Shown: positions 1 through 8,907, numbered from the stretch's first letter. The stretch is DNA of 64,000 nucleotides from Ohtaekwangia sp036503775 (GCA_036503775.1 DASXWH010000016.1:9960-73959); one strand, 5' to 3'. Numbers and translations are program-made. Notes: generated by a model not told the origin, from the letters alone.

Positions 1-1341
1 AAAGTTGACCAGGCAATTCAAGGTTTAAAAGATCAAAAAGAAAAGCAGCAGTCACTTTTAAATGATACTGAAGCGTTGGAAAAGAAGGGAAGCAAAAGCA
101 ATAAACAAAGTGACAAGGATTCTGCTGAAAGTAAAGAGTTGGCTGAGCAGCAACAAAAACTGGAAGAAGAGATAAGCGATTTAAAGGAGCAACTGAAGGA
201 TATCGAAAAACTTGGTGATGAATTAGAGAAGAAGAATGATTTACCTTCTGAAGAATCGATTGATGAGATTCAACGGGATCAAAAAAATAGCCAGGAGCAG
301 CTTCAGCAAAACCAACCAGCCAAATCAAAACCATCTCAGCAGAAGGCCATTCAAAAAATGCAGAACATGCAAGATCAGTTAGAGTCATCACAAAACTCTA
401 TGTCTATGGAAGTTGATATGCAAAATCTCGAAACCCTCCGCCAGATTATTCATGGTCTCGTTAAACTTTCCTTTGATCAGGAGGGTATACTTAAAAGTTT
501 TGGTGAGTTAAATCAAAATGATCCGCGGTTTAATTCACTTGCACAGCAGCAAATTAAACTTAAAGATGACGCTAAGGTGTTGGAAGACAGTCTGTTAGCT
601 CTTGGTAAACGAGATCCTTTTATGGGGTCTATTATTACTAAAGAAATAAGCGAACTCAATAGTCATTTGGATAACGTCATTAATGCTAATAAAGAACGAA
701 GAAGACCGCAGGCGTCTGGCGAAATGCAAATGTCAATGACCGGTATAAATAACCTGGCTCTTATGCTGGATGATCATTTCGACATGATGATGCAAATGAT
801 GGCAAATGCTCAACCATCAATGGGAAAAGGAAAGGGGAAAAAGCCTTCATTAAGTGAGATGCAACAGCAACTGAATCAGAAAATACAGGAACTAAAGGGA
901 AGTGGTAAAACAGGAAGGCAGCTTTCAGAAGAACTGGCGGAAATGGCTGCCGAACAAGAACGTATCAGAAAGGCATTGGAAGAAATGCAAAACAAACTTG
1001 GTGATAATGGGAAAATGCCTGGTGGTGATCTCCCTGGCAAAATGGAGCAGACTGAGATGGATTTGGTGAACAAACAGATTACTGATCAGCTTATTAAAAG
1101 GCAACAAGAAATACTAACACGATTACTTCAGGCAGAAAAGTCGGCTAGGGAACAGGACATGGATGAAGAACGTAAAGGAGAAACAGCAAAGGACTACAAT
1201 AAAGAAATTCCCAAGGCCTTTGAAGAATATTTGCGGCTAAAGGAAAAAGAAGTAGAATTGCTGAAAACAGTTCCGCCCAAACTTTACCCGTATTACAAGA
1301 AGGAGGTTGGCGAATATTTTAAAAGAATGAACAACCAGTAA
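1..1341 (+). CDS. DUF4175-like protein, C-terminal part (5' end outside window)
   Basis: The reading frame is open from base 1, so the gene begins upstream of the window; the first in-frame TTG/ATG codons are not the true start. About 446 residues are visible. They are very rich in Gln, Glu, Lys and Met, with long coiled-coil stretches and a Gly-Lys-rich linker near residue 255. The last 60 residues form a short conserved-looking helical tail with a KLYPYYKKEVGEYF motif. In Bacteroidota, large DUF4175 proteins with N-terminal membrane helices end this way, and this gene order (then ATPase, ybeY, mnmG) fits. The family name is inferred from tail and context; the function is unknown. Confidence 0.6.
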   Translation, partial: KVDQAIQGLKDQKEKQQSLLNDTEALEKKGSKSNKQSDKDSAESKELAEQQQKLEEEISDLKEQLKDIEKLGDELEKKNDLPSEESIDEIQRDQKNSQEQLQQNQPAKSKPSQQKAIQKMQNMQDQLESSQNSMSMEVDMQNLETLRQIIHGLVKLSFDQEGILKSFGELNQNDPRFNSLAQQQIKLKDDAKVLEDSLLALGKRDPFMGSIITKEISELNSHLDNVINANKERRRPQASGEMQMSMTGINNLALMLDDHFDMMMQMMANAQPSMGKGKGKKPSLSEMQQQLNQKIQELKGSGKTGRQLSEELAEMAAEQERIRKALEEMQNKLGDNGKMPGGDLPGKMEQTEMDLVNKQITDQLIKRQQEILTRLLQAEKSAREQDMDEERKGETAKDYNKEIPKAFEEYLRLKEKEVELLKTVPPKLYPYYKKEVGEYFKRMNNQ

Positions 1342-1357
1342 AAGAAGTTCCATCCAA

Positions 1358-1762
1358 ATGAACACAATCAGTATACAAGTTCCATCAATAGTAGAGAATA
1401 TTAGAATGATTGAGAGCTTTATTGACAACGCTAAAGAGAGATTTCATTTGGATGATGACATCTATGGTAATATCATGATAGCTGTTACTGAGGCCGTCAA
1501 CAATGCAATCAAGCATGGTAATGCTAATGACAAATCAAAAAACGTTTCGCTCAGCCTTTCTCTGGATCACAGTATGATCAAATTTACTGTAAAGGATGAA
1601 GGAAAGGGCTTTGACTACCAAAATCTTCCAGACCCCACTTCTCCTGAAAACTTAGAAAAACCAGGAGGAAGAGGAATTTTTTTAATGAAGCATCTTTCTG
1701 ATGAGGTTGACTTCAAAGATTCAGGAAGAGTTGTAGAGCTAAGCTTCTATGTGAACTCCTAA
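1358..1762 (+). CDS. RsbW-like ATP-binding protein (anti-sigma type HATPase)
   Basis: A 134-aa stand-alone GHKL ATPase domain. The N box reads EAVNNAIKHGN (about residues 46-56), the G1 box DEGKGFD (about 79-85), and the G2 box GGRGIFLMKHLSD (about 103-115). There is no phospho-acceptor His domain, so it resembles the serine kinases/anti-sigma factors RsbW and SpoIIAB rather than a sensor kinase. No anti-anti-sigma partner is adjacent. It starts 16 bp after the previous stop and its stop overlaps the ybeY start (TAATG), so it is co-transcribed with ybeY. Its target is unknown. Confidence 0.85.
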   Translation: MNTISIQVPSIVENIRMIESFIDNAKERFHLDDDIYGNIMIAVTEAVNNAIKHGNANDKSKNVSLSLSLDHSMIKFTVKDEGKGFDYQNLPDPTSPENLEKPGGRGIFLMKHLSDEVDFKDSGRVVELSFYVNS

Positions 1763-2187
1763 TGCCTAAAATTCAATTCTTCTCAGAAGGGGTAAGCTTT
1801 AGATTATCAAATCAACGCAAAATTATCTCTTGGATTAAAAAGGTAATCCAGACCGAGGGATTGGAACTGACCTCTCTTAATTATGTTTTTTGCTCAGATG
1901 AGTATCTCCTCATTTTAAACAGGCAATATCTCAATCATACAACCTATACAGATATTATCACATTCGATAATAGGGACAATGAATCAGCTCCCATTGAAGG
2001 GGATATTTTTATCAGTATTGAACGAGTGGAGGAAAATTCTTTAAAGTTTAAAACAACATTTGAACGAGAGTTGAATAGAGTGATAATTCATGGCGTTCTC
2101 CATTTAGTAGGGTATTCTGATAAATCTCAGGGTAAAAAAGCTCTAATGAGAAAGAAAGAAGACACTTACTTATCTTTGCTCGCATAG
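1762..2187 (+). CDS. ybeY: rRNA maturation RNase YbeY
   Basis: 141 aa, the usual size for YbeY, the zinc-dependent endoribonuclease that helps mature the 16S rRNA 3' end and in ribosome quality control. The family signature is present as IIHGVLHLVGYSDK. The first two His ligands (H..LH) are conserved, but the third ligand, His in E. coli, is Asp here. I recall Asp at this place in other Bacteroidota YbeY proteins, so it is probably a lineage trait. The start overlaps the upstream stop by one base, giving tight coupling. The two parS-like palindromes begin at the last base of its stop codon. Confidence 0.93.
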   Translation: MPKIQFFSEGVSFRLSNQRKIISWIKKVIQTEGLELTSLNYVFCSDEYLLILNRQYLNHTTYTDIITFDNRDNESAPIEGDIFISIERVEENSLKFKTTFERELNRVIIHGVLHLVGYSDKSQGKKALMRKKEDTYLSLLA

Positions 2188-2200
2188 TTCCACGTGGAAC
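2187..2200. other. parS-like centromere site 1
   Basis: GTTCCACGTGGAAC is a perfect 14-bp palindrome. It equals the core of the ParB-binding parS consensus (TGTTYCACGTGRAACA; the Pseudomonas form has the same CC/GG variant). It begins at the last base of the ybeY stop codon. A second identical copy lies with its centre 69 bp downstream. Clustered parS sites near mnmG and the origin are typical of ParABS chromosome segregation. No parA or parB is in the window, so ParB binding is inferred. Confidence 0.8.
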
Positions 2201-2255
2201 GAAATTCAAGATTTTCAATTTGTGGAATTGTGGAAGAATTTTGTGGAAGCTTTTG

Positions 2256-2269
2256 GTTCCACGTGGAAC
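2256..2269. other. parS-like centromere site 2
   Basis: Second perfect GTTCCACGTGGAAC palindrome, ending 17 bp before the mnmG start. Between the two copies are three direct repeats of TGTGGAA (2221-2227, 2229-2235, 2242-2248), which resemble a parS half-site. The flanking base on the right is A, as in the 16-bp consensus; on the left it is G rather than T. Confidence 0.8.
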
Positions 2270-2286
2270 AGGTAAATGCTTAGATA

Positions 2287-4149
2287 ATGTTTCCAGACTA
2301 TGATGTAATTGTGGTTGGCGCAGGGCACGCTGGATGTGAGGCGGCTCATGCTGCCGCGTCTATGGGGTCAAAGGTTCTTTTGATTACCATGAACATGAAT
2401 ACTATAGCACAGATGTCATGCAACCCTGCAATGGGTGGCGTTGCAAAGGGTCAAATTGTGCGTGAAATTGATGCTTTAGGTGGTATGTCAGGTGTTATAT
2501 CAGACAAATCCATGATTCAATTTCGCATGCTTAATCGATCAAAGGGTCCGGCAATGTGGAGTCCACGAACCCAGAACGACAGAATGAAATTTTCTGAAGA
2601 GTGGAGGTTGGCTCTCGAAAACACAAAAAATCTCGATTTTTGGCAGGAAATGGTAAAAGAGGTCCTGGTACGTGATAATAGGGTAGTAGGAATTAAAACC
2701 AATCTTGGGCTTGAGATCCGATCAAAAACTGTTGTACTCACCAACGGAACGTTTCTTAACGGAAAAATCCATATAGGCGAAAAAAACTTTGGGGGTGGTA
2801 GGGCTGCCGAAAAAGCAGCCAGCGGATTAACCGAGCAACTAACAAGTCTTGGCTTTGAAGCCGGCCGGATGAAAACAGGAACACCTCCTAGAGTTGATGG
2901 GCGGAGTCTTGACTATTCTAAAATGGAAGAACAACCAGGGGATGAAAAGCCTGGCAAGTTTTCCTATTCCAATACAAAACCATTAGAAAAACAAGTAAGC
3001 TGCTGGATAACCTATACAAATGAGCAAGTACACGAACATCTGAAATTGGGATTCGAAAAGTCTCCTATGTTCCAAGGAAGGATAAAAGGAATCGGGCCTC
3101 GTTACTGTCCTTCTATTGAAGACAAGATAAACCGTTTTGCAGATCGCGAACGACATCAAATATTCGTTGAACCAGAAGGCTGGAGTACGGTTGAGATATA
3201 CGTTAATGGTTTCTCAACTTCTTTACCCGAAGACATTCAATATCAGGCTATCAGAAAAATTCCTGGTTTCGAAAATGCCAAGATGTTCCGGCCAGGGTAT
3301 GCAATAGAATATGATTTTTTCCCACCAACACAACTAAAGCTATCCCTGGAAACACAACTCATTGATAATCTGTATTTTGCAGGCCAAATCAATGGAACAA
3401 CCGGATACGAAGAAGCTGCCTGTCAAGGCCTAATGGCCGGTATAAATGCCCATAATAGAGCAAAGGAAAAGGATCCATTCATCTTGAAGAGATCAGATGC
3501 ATACATCGGTGTACTAATAGACGACCTTGTAAATAAAGGTACTCAGGAGCCTTACAGAATGTTCACCTCCAGAGCAGAATACAGAATACTTTTAAGACAA
3601 GACAATGCAGATCTGCGGCTTACTGAACTGGGCCATAACATTGGGCTTGCATCTTATGAAAGACTAAAAAAAGTGGAACAAAAGAAGGATTCCATTAGTG
3701 AACTCAGTCAAAAGTTAAAAACAATAAAAGCAGAACCTTTAGATATCAATCCAGGACTGCTTCAAATGGAAACATCTAGTATTAAAGAAAAAACATCGCT
3801 ATCTCATCTACTTAAGCGTCCTGAAATTGGTTTACAGGAATTACAATCAATTAGTCCTACCATTCAAAACGTTCTCCGCAATTTCAGTGAAGAAATTCAA
3901 GAAGAAACAGAAATCATGATCAAGTATGAAACCTATATCGAGCGAGAACAAAAGCTTGTTGAAAGGGTAGGTTCATTAGATTCTTTTGTCATACGAAGCG
4001 ATTTTGACTACGATAGGGTAAAAGCACTATCCTCAGAAGCCAGAGAAAAACTGAAAAGGATTAAACCTGAAACATTGGGACAGGCTACCCGAATAAGCGG
4101 GGTTTCTCCATCTGATATCTCTGTCCTTACTATCTATATGGGAAAATGA
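2287..4149 (+). CDS. mnmG: tRNA uridine-5-carboxymethylaminomethyl modification enzyme MnmG
   Basis: 620 aa, normal length. MnmG works with the GTPase MnmE to put the carboxymethylaminomethyl group on the wobble uridine of several tRNAs, using FAD and methylene-THF. The FAD dinucleotide-binding motif GAGHAGCEAA is at residues 11-20. The family signatures MSCNPAMGGVAKG (about 43-55) and GTPPRVDG (about 198-205) are intact, as is the C-terminal helical MnmE-binding region. The start follows the second parS-like site. The stop overlaps the next start (ATGA). mnmG (gidA) lies next to the chromosomal origin in many bacteria. Confidence 0.97.
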   Translation: MFPDYDVIVVGAGHAGCEAAHAAASMGSKVLLITMNMNTIAQMSCNPAMGGVAKGQIVREIDALGGMSGVISDKSMIQFRMLNRSKGPAMWSPRTQNDRMKFSEEWRLALENTKNLDFWQEMVKEVLVRDNRVVGIKTNLGLEIRSKTVVLTNGTFLNGKIHIGEKNFGGGRAAEKAASGLTEQLTSLGFEAGRMKTGTPPRVDGRSLDYSKMEEQPGDEKPGKFSYSNTKPLEKQVSCWITYTNEQVHEHLKLGFEKSPMFQGRIKGIGPRYCPSIEDKINRFADRERHQIFVEPEGWSTVEIYVNGFSTSLPEDIQYQAIRKIPGFENAKMFRPGYAIEYDFFPPTQLKLSLETQLIDNLYFAGQINGTTGYEEAACQGLMAGINAHNRAKEKDPFILKRSDAYIGVLIDDLVNKGTQEPYRMFTSRAEYRILLRQDNADLRLTELGHNIGLASYERLKKVEQKKDSISELSQKLKTIKAEPLDINPGLLQMETSSIKEKTSLSHLLKRPEIGLQELQSISPTIQNVLRNFSEEIQEETEIMIKYETYIEREQKLVERVGSLDSFVIRSDFDYDRVKALSSEAREKLKRIKPETLGQATRISGVSPSDISVLTIYMGK

Positions 4150-5039
4150 TAGAAATAAAAACTTGCTTTATCTGCAGCAACACATCCTTTGCAACATATC
4201 TCTCTTGTAAAGATTATACAGTTTCACATGAAACTTTTCAACTCATCAAATGCACGAATTGTGGCTTAATTCTAACCAGTCCACGGCCAGAAATTAAAAA
4301 TCTTGGTGACTACTACATTTCATCAGATTACATCTCCCATACCAACAAGGCAAGAAGCATTATAGATTCTCTCTACCTGCTTGCCCGATCATATACATTA
4401 AAATGGAAGCTTAACATCATTAAGGAAAATTCTGAATCAAAAGAACAATTATCTGTCCTTGATTACGGATGCGGAACCGGGCACTTTCTTAAAGCTTGTT
4501 ATGAAGAGAGCTGGAAAGTTGCTGGAATTGAACCTTCTGATCAGGCAAGAGAAAACTCCGATCCGAAAATAAGATCACTGATTTATAGCTCGATGGAATT
4601 ACTTCAGCAAAGTTCATTTGACGCAATAACTCTATGGCACGTACTTGAACATGTCCCGGAACCAATTGAGGTTCTCCAAACACTGGCGACCAAACTTAAA
4701 ATTAACGGCACGTTATTTATTGCAATACCAAACCCCAATAGCTGGGATGCATCATTCTATAAAGAATACTGGGCGGGCTATGATGTGCCGCGGCATTTAT
4801 GGCACTTCTCCCAATCTAATATTGCAATGATTGCGAAGCTAATTTCACTTCAGATTGTAGAAACGATACCAATGAAATTAGATGCATATTACGTAAGTCT
4901 GTTAAGTGAAAAATATAAACACCCAACAAAGAAAATTAATAATCTGGTATCTGGATTTATTAAGGGATTAACATCCAACCAAAAGGCTAGTAAGACACAC
5001 GAATCGTCAAGCTTGATTTATATTTTAAAAAAGACATGA
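4146..5039 (+). CDS. Class I SAM-dependent methyltransferase with N-terminal zinc-ribbon-like segment
   Basis: 297 aa. The first 45 residues carry two Cys pairs (CFIC near residue 7, CTNC near 36) like the zinc ribbons of the methyltransf_13 and methyltransf_23 families. The SAM-binding motif VLDYGCGTGHFL is at about 104-115, and LWHVLEHVPEP follows at about 164-174. The substrate is unknown; such proteins are often sugar or cell-surface methyltransferases. It overlaps mnmG at its start (ATGA) and the next gene at its end (ATGA). A parS-like element lies inside it at 4221-4234. The + strand is C-rich here, unlike the genes after 6955. Confidence 0.85.
   Translation: MIEIKTCFICSNTSFATYLSCKDYTVSHETFQLIKCTNCGLILTSPRPEIKNLGDYYISSDYISHTNKARSIIDSLYLLARSYTLKWKLNIIKENSESKEQLSVLDYGCGTGHFLKACYEESWKVAGIEPSDQARENSDPKIRSLIYSSMELLQQSSFDAITLWHVLEHVPEPIEVLQTLATKLKINGTLFIAIPNPNSWDASFYKEYWAGYDVPRHLWHFSQSNIAMIAKLISLQIVETIPMKLDAYYVSLLSEKYKHPTKKINNLVSGFIKGLTSNQKASKTHESSSLIYILKKT
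4221..4234. other. Possible third, degenerate parS-like site
   Basis: GTTTCACATGAAAC differs by one central base (A for G) from the classic parS core GTTTCACGTGAAAC. It lies inside the methyltransferase gene, 2 kb from the perfect pair. Natural parS sets often include one-mismatch copies, but a single such match inside a gene could be chance. Confidence 0.35.
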
Positions 5040-6697
5040 CACGGTACATCCCCCTCTTAATTCTCCCTCTCTTCTTCTTAGCCTGTGCTAGACAGACCTC
5101 GCCAACCGGTGGTCCAAAAGATACCATTCCACCTGTACTCATCAGAGAATTGAGCACACCCAGACATGAATCAATAAATTTCAAAGGAAATAAAATAACC
5201 CTCCAGTTTGATGAAGATGTCGCTGTTAACAACCCTAAAGAACAAATTATAATAATCCCTGACATCGGAAAAGACTACGAAATATCAGCCCGTAAACAAA
5301 CAGTAACTATCAACCTTAAATCCAAGCTTCTTGATAGCACGACCTATTCCCTGAACTTCAGAGAGGCAATTCAGGATATCACCGAAAAGAATACTCCGGA
5401 GAATCTAAAACTTGCATTTAGTACAGGCCACTATATTGATTCTCTTTCCATTTCAGGAAAAGCAACAAGCGCGCAAAAAAAAGAAGACCTCAAAGAAATA
5501 ACAGTAGCGATCTATCAAAGCGACACATTTAATATTCTCAAGCATAAACCAATTTATATCACCAAATCTGATAAGACAGGTAATTTCAGCCTGGAAAATT
5601 TAAAACCAGGAAATTATTTCCTATACGCATTCGAGGACAAAAACAGAAACCTTATCGTAGATACGAAAAACGAAATGTATGCATTTCTATCTGACACAAT
5701 AAAACTCATTACACCAATTAAAAAAATTGATCTCGAACTGTTCAAGTTAGACCTAAGACCACTAAAACTAACCAGTGCAAGACCATACAATACCTATTTT
5801 AACATAAAAACTGGTAAAAACTTAGTATCCTATAAGCTTAAATCAGTGCAGGCTCCAATCATCTCATCATTCGGGGAAGATCAATCCAACATTAAAATCT
5901 ACAACACCTTTAACCAGGACAGCCTACTTGTAAGTTTTAATGCAACCGACAGCGCGAACAACACGATTGACACAACACTTTACATCAAATTCAGTCAAAG
6001 AGATGTCAGGCCCGAGGCATTTACTCATCAATCACTTGGCTCAAGGGTTATTTCAGAAAAAGGTATTCTCAAGAGTCGGATAAAATTCTCTAAGCCATTA
6101 CTGTCAATAACCTTTGACAGTATTTATTATGCTATCGACTCTACTACAAATATTCCAATAACAAAAGAGGACGTCAAATGGGACAGCATCCATAATATTC
6201 TATCCATAGAAAAAAAATTTGATAAAAACCTGCTAAAAGAACCAGAAGAAATCAAAACATCTGATGCAGAAAAAAACACCGCACCGAAACCCATCTATCA
6301 GTTTGTTCTCAGGAAAGGATCATTTATAAGCATCGAATCTGATAGCTCTAATCTAATTCAGGAAACCGTCAAGCCATTAACACTTGAGTCCACAGGAATA
6401 ATAATAGTCCAGGTCGATATCAAAGTACCAAATTTTATAATCCAACTACGAGACAAAAGTTTTAATATCCTTGAAACAAAAGTCAACACGCGTAAAGTCG
6501 AATTCGAAGACCTTGTCCCTGGAGATTACTTGATATCTGTCGTGATAGACTCTGACTCAAACGGAGAATGGTCATTAGGAAACTTACTACTCAACCAGGA
6601 ACCTGAAAAAATCATCTATTACAAAAACGAAAAGAAGAATTCCTTAATAAATCTTAAAGCTAATTTCGAACTCGGACCATTGTTAATAACTGACTAA
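5036..6697 (+). CDS. Ig-like domain lipoprotein conserved in Bacteroidota
   Basis: 553 aa with a type II signal peptide: a hydrophobic stretch and then the lipobox FFLAC with Cys17, so it is likely attached to the outer membrane. The TSPTGGPKDTIPP segment after the lipobox is the start of an SbsA-type bacterial Ig domain. A second beta-sandwich (about 140-235) contains GNFSLENLKPGNYFLYAFED, like carboxypeptidase-regulatory or CnaB folds. The rest looks beta-rich. The function is unknown. The start overlaps the methyltransferase stop. It is the last gene before the candidate replication origin. Confidence 0.8.
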   Translation: MTRYIPLLILPLFFLACARQTSPTGGPKDTIPPVLIRELSTPRHESINFKGNKITLQFDEDVAVNNPKEQIIIIPDIGKDYEISARKQTVTINLKSKLLDSTTYSLNFREAIQDITEKNTPENLKLAFSTGHYIDSLSISGKATSAQKKEDLKEITVAIYQSDTFNILKHKPIYITKSDKTGNFSLENLKPGNYFLYAFEDKNRNLIVDTKNEMYAFLSDTIKLITPIKKIDLELFKLDLRPLKLTSARPYNTYFNIKTGKNLVSYKLKSVQAPIISSFGEDQSNIKIYNTFNQDSLLVSFNATDSANNTIDTTLYIKFSQRDVRPEAFTHQSLGSRVISEKGILKSRIKFSKPLLSITFDSIYYAIDSTTNIPITKEDVKWDSIHNILSIEKKFDKNLLKEPEEIKTSDAEKNTAPKPIYQFVLRKGSFISIESDSSNLIQETVKPLTLESTGIIIVQVDIKVPNFIIQLRDKSFNILETKVNTRKVEFEDLVPGDYLISVVIDSDSNGEWSLGNLLLNQEPEKIIYYKNEKKNSLINLKANFELGPLLITD

Positions 6698-6954
6698 ATC
6701 CTGGTTACATTCTGTTGATAACTTCTCCCAATGTCTCACTAATTCGGATCCAAACAAGCTGGCTTAAATCACATGTATACAACTACTCAGTAACCCACAA
6801 TCCATCCTGCAGTAGTCATCCACAATTTAATCATCCACATCATTAAAGATTGTTAATAACAACTTAAACCATTGATAACAAACCATTTAAATATTAAAAG
6901 ATTTCTACATAACTTCAACAACCTTCAGGGATAATATTCTATCCACAATTCGAC
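6698..6954. other. Candidate chromosomal replication origin (oriC) with DnaA-box-like cluster
   Basis: 257 bp without a gene, very AT-rich. DnaA-box-like 9-mers one base off TTATCCACA: TCATCCACA at 6816-6824 and 6831-6839 (direct repeats 15 bp apart), CTATCCACA at 6939-6947, and TTATCAACA on the other strand at 6713-6721. Weaker copies (two mismatches) are TAACCCACA at 6791-6799 and TGTTAATAA at 6681-6689 and 6851-6859. An A/T stretch at 6881-6915 and a (TA)n run at 6969-6996 could serve as the unwinding element. parS-like sites and mnmG lie within 5 kb. In sampled lines C exceeds G on the + strand at 4.1-6.7 kb, and G more often exceeds C after 6955. dnaA is not in the window. Confidence 0.6.
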
Positions 6955-8907
6955 ATGACTAATTATAATAACTATATATATATATTATATAATACAATAA
7001 GTACCAGGGCATTCTTAACAACCCTTCTGACATTAATTCTTTTTCAGTTATTCGCACAGAATCAACAAGAAATACAACTTGCAAACGAATACCTGATCAA
7101 AGGAGATAAGAAAAAAGCCCTGGAGTTATATAGGGATTTATCCAAGCGTGATGCGAACAATCAATTTATTTATAATAACTACCTAAACACGCTGCTGGAT
7201 ATAGCTGCTTACGATGAAGCACAGAACTATATAAAAAAACTCCTTAAAGCAGATGTGGATAATATCCAGTACAAACTCGATGCAGGTCTGGTGATGGTAA
7301 AGTCCGGTGAACTCCAGAAAGCTGATAAATATTACCGGGAAGTAATTACTGAAAACAAAAACAATATCCAGCGTATTAAGTTGATGTCTGAGTATTTTTC
7401 TTCAAGGTCTCTTTTTGATTATGGTGTGATCGCCCTTACAGTTGCACGGGAGCATATGGAAAACCCCTACCTATTTAGTCTTGATCTGGCAATGCTTTAT
7501 AGACTGAAGGGTGATCAGGAAAAGATGGTGCAGGAATACTTGAATTATGTAACCCAAACCTCAGCGAATATTCAATACGTGAAAAATGTCATGCAGGCAT
7601 TGCTGACGGATCCTGGTGAACTGGAAAGTCTGGAGAAAATACTTTATGAACGAGTGCAACAGCATCCTGAAGTTGAAGTCTATGCGGACCTACTCATTTG
7701 GGTAACAATACAACAAAAAAATTTTTATGCCGCATTCATTCAGGCTAGAGCATATGACAAGCGATACAAACATGATGGTGAAAAATTAATGGAGGTAGCA
7801 CGTGTTTCTCTTGATAATGAAGATTATAACAATGCACTGAAAATTTACAATTATGTTGTACGTGAATATCCAAAAACGCCAAATTATTTAAATGCCCGGC
7901 TTGGGGTTATCCGGACGCATGAATTAAGAGTAAAAAATAGCTATCCTATAAATTTAGACTCCGTACGATTTTTGATTAACAACTATCAGGAGTTTATTAA
8001 GCAATATCCCGATAATATAAATGCGCTTGAAGCTACCAGGAGCAGGGCTTTGTTATTTGCTACACACCTTGATGAGAAAGATTCTGCCATTGTTATTTTA
8101 ACTAAGCTTATTTCCAATCCTCGGGCGTCCCTCTATCTGAAATCAAAAGCCAAACTCGATCTGGGTGATATTTATGTATTAAAAGGAGAGGCCTGGGAAT
8201 CAAGCCTCCTTTACTCACAAGTAGAAAAAGCCCAGCGTGAAAACCCAATCGGCTACGAAGCAAAATTGAGGAATGCAAAACTTTCTTATTACAAAGGCGA
8301 CTTTCAATTAGCCCAGGAACACTTGAATATTTTAAAGGAAGCCACAACCCGTGAAATTGCTAATGACGCCCTGGATTTAAGTATGCGCATAAAAGAAAAT
8401 ATTGCGCTTGATTCAGCAGGTGAAGCCCTTAAAGCTTATTCCTTTATTGAACTTTTACTTTTTCAAAACAAAACCGAAGAAGCTCTTAAAAGAATAGACT
8501 ATCTGAAAAAAGGTTTTGTGGTCAACGAAAAGAAAAATCCGGGCACAATTATACCAGATCGGTTAGAGCAAAATCTAAAGGATTCAGTATTGCTTTCTGT
8601 CAGCAATCAGACCATTCTTGACGATGTATACTGGCTTGAGGCTAAAATAAGAATGCAACGAGGGGAATTCAATGAATCCATTGCGCTCCTGGATAAAATC
8701 ATGGCGGAGTATGGCGAAGACATTCTTACAGATGACGCGTATTTCCTGAAAGGTGAAATTTACGAGCGCCAGCTTAATGATAAGACCAAGGCCATGGAGA
8801 TTTATCGGGATTTTTTAAACAAATTCCCGGGTAGTGTACATGCTGCGGAGGCCAGAAAAAGATACAGGACGTTGCGGGGTGACTATGCAGAGCAACCCCA
8901 GTTATAG
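6955..8907 (+). CDS. Tetratricopeptide repeat protein, secreted or periplasmic
   Basis: 650 aa. An N-terminal hydrophobic segment (about residues 19-33) ends in LFAQ, which looks like a signal peptide cleavage site; the preceding 18 residues are an odd Tyr/Asn/Ile-rich stretch encoded by a (TA)n-rich sequence. There is no later in-frame ATG before the signal, so this start is kept. TPR-like helical pairs run through the protein (about 40-175, 280-330 and 390-460). The C-terminal 90 residues (LLDKIMAEYGEDILTDDAYF...KFPG) resemble YbgF/BamD-type TPRs. The function is unknown. It is the first gene to the right of the candidate oriC. Confidence 0.75.
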   Translation: MTNYNNYIYILYNTISTRAFLTTLLTLILFQLFAQNQQEIQLANEYLIKGDKKKALELYRDLSKRDANNQFIYNNYLNTLLDIAAYDEAQNYIKKLLKADVDNIQYKLDAGLVMVKSGELQKADKYYREVITENKNNIQRIKLMSEYFSSRSLFDYGVIALTVAREHMENPYLFSLDLAMLYRLKGDQEKMVQEYLNYVTQTSANIQYVKNVMQALLTDPGELESLEKILYERVQQHPEVEVYADLLIWVTIQQKNFYAAFIQARAYDKRYKHDGEKLMEVARVSLDNEDYNNALKIYNYVVREYPKTPNYLNARLGVIRTHELRVKNSYPINLDSVRFLINNYQEFIKQYPDNINALEATRSRALLFATHLDEKDSAIVILTKLISNPRASLYLKSKAKLDLGDIYVLKGEAWESSLLYSQVEKAQRENPIGYEAKLRNAKLSYYKGDFQLAQEHLNILKEATTREIANDALDLSMRIKENIALDSAGEALKAYSFIELLLFQNKTEEALKRIDYLKKGFVVNEKKNPGTIIPDRLEQNLKDSVLLSVSNQTILDDVYWLEAKIRMQRGEFNESIALLDKIMAEYGEDILTDDAYFLKGEIYERQLNDKTKAMEIYRDFLNKFPGSVHAAEARKRYRTLRGDYAEQPQL

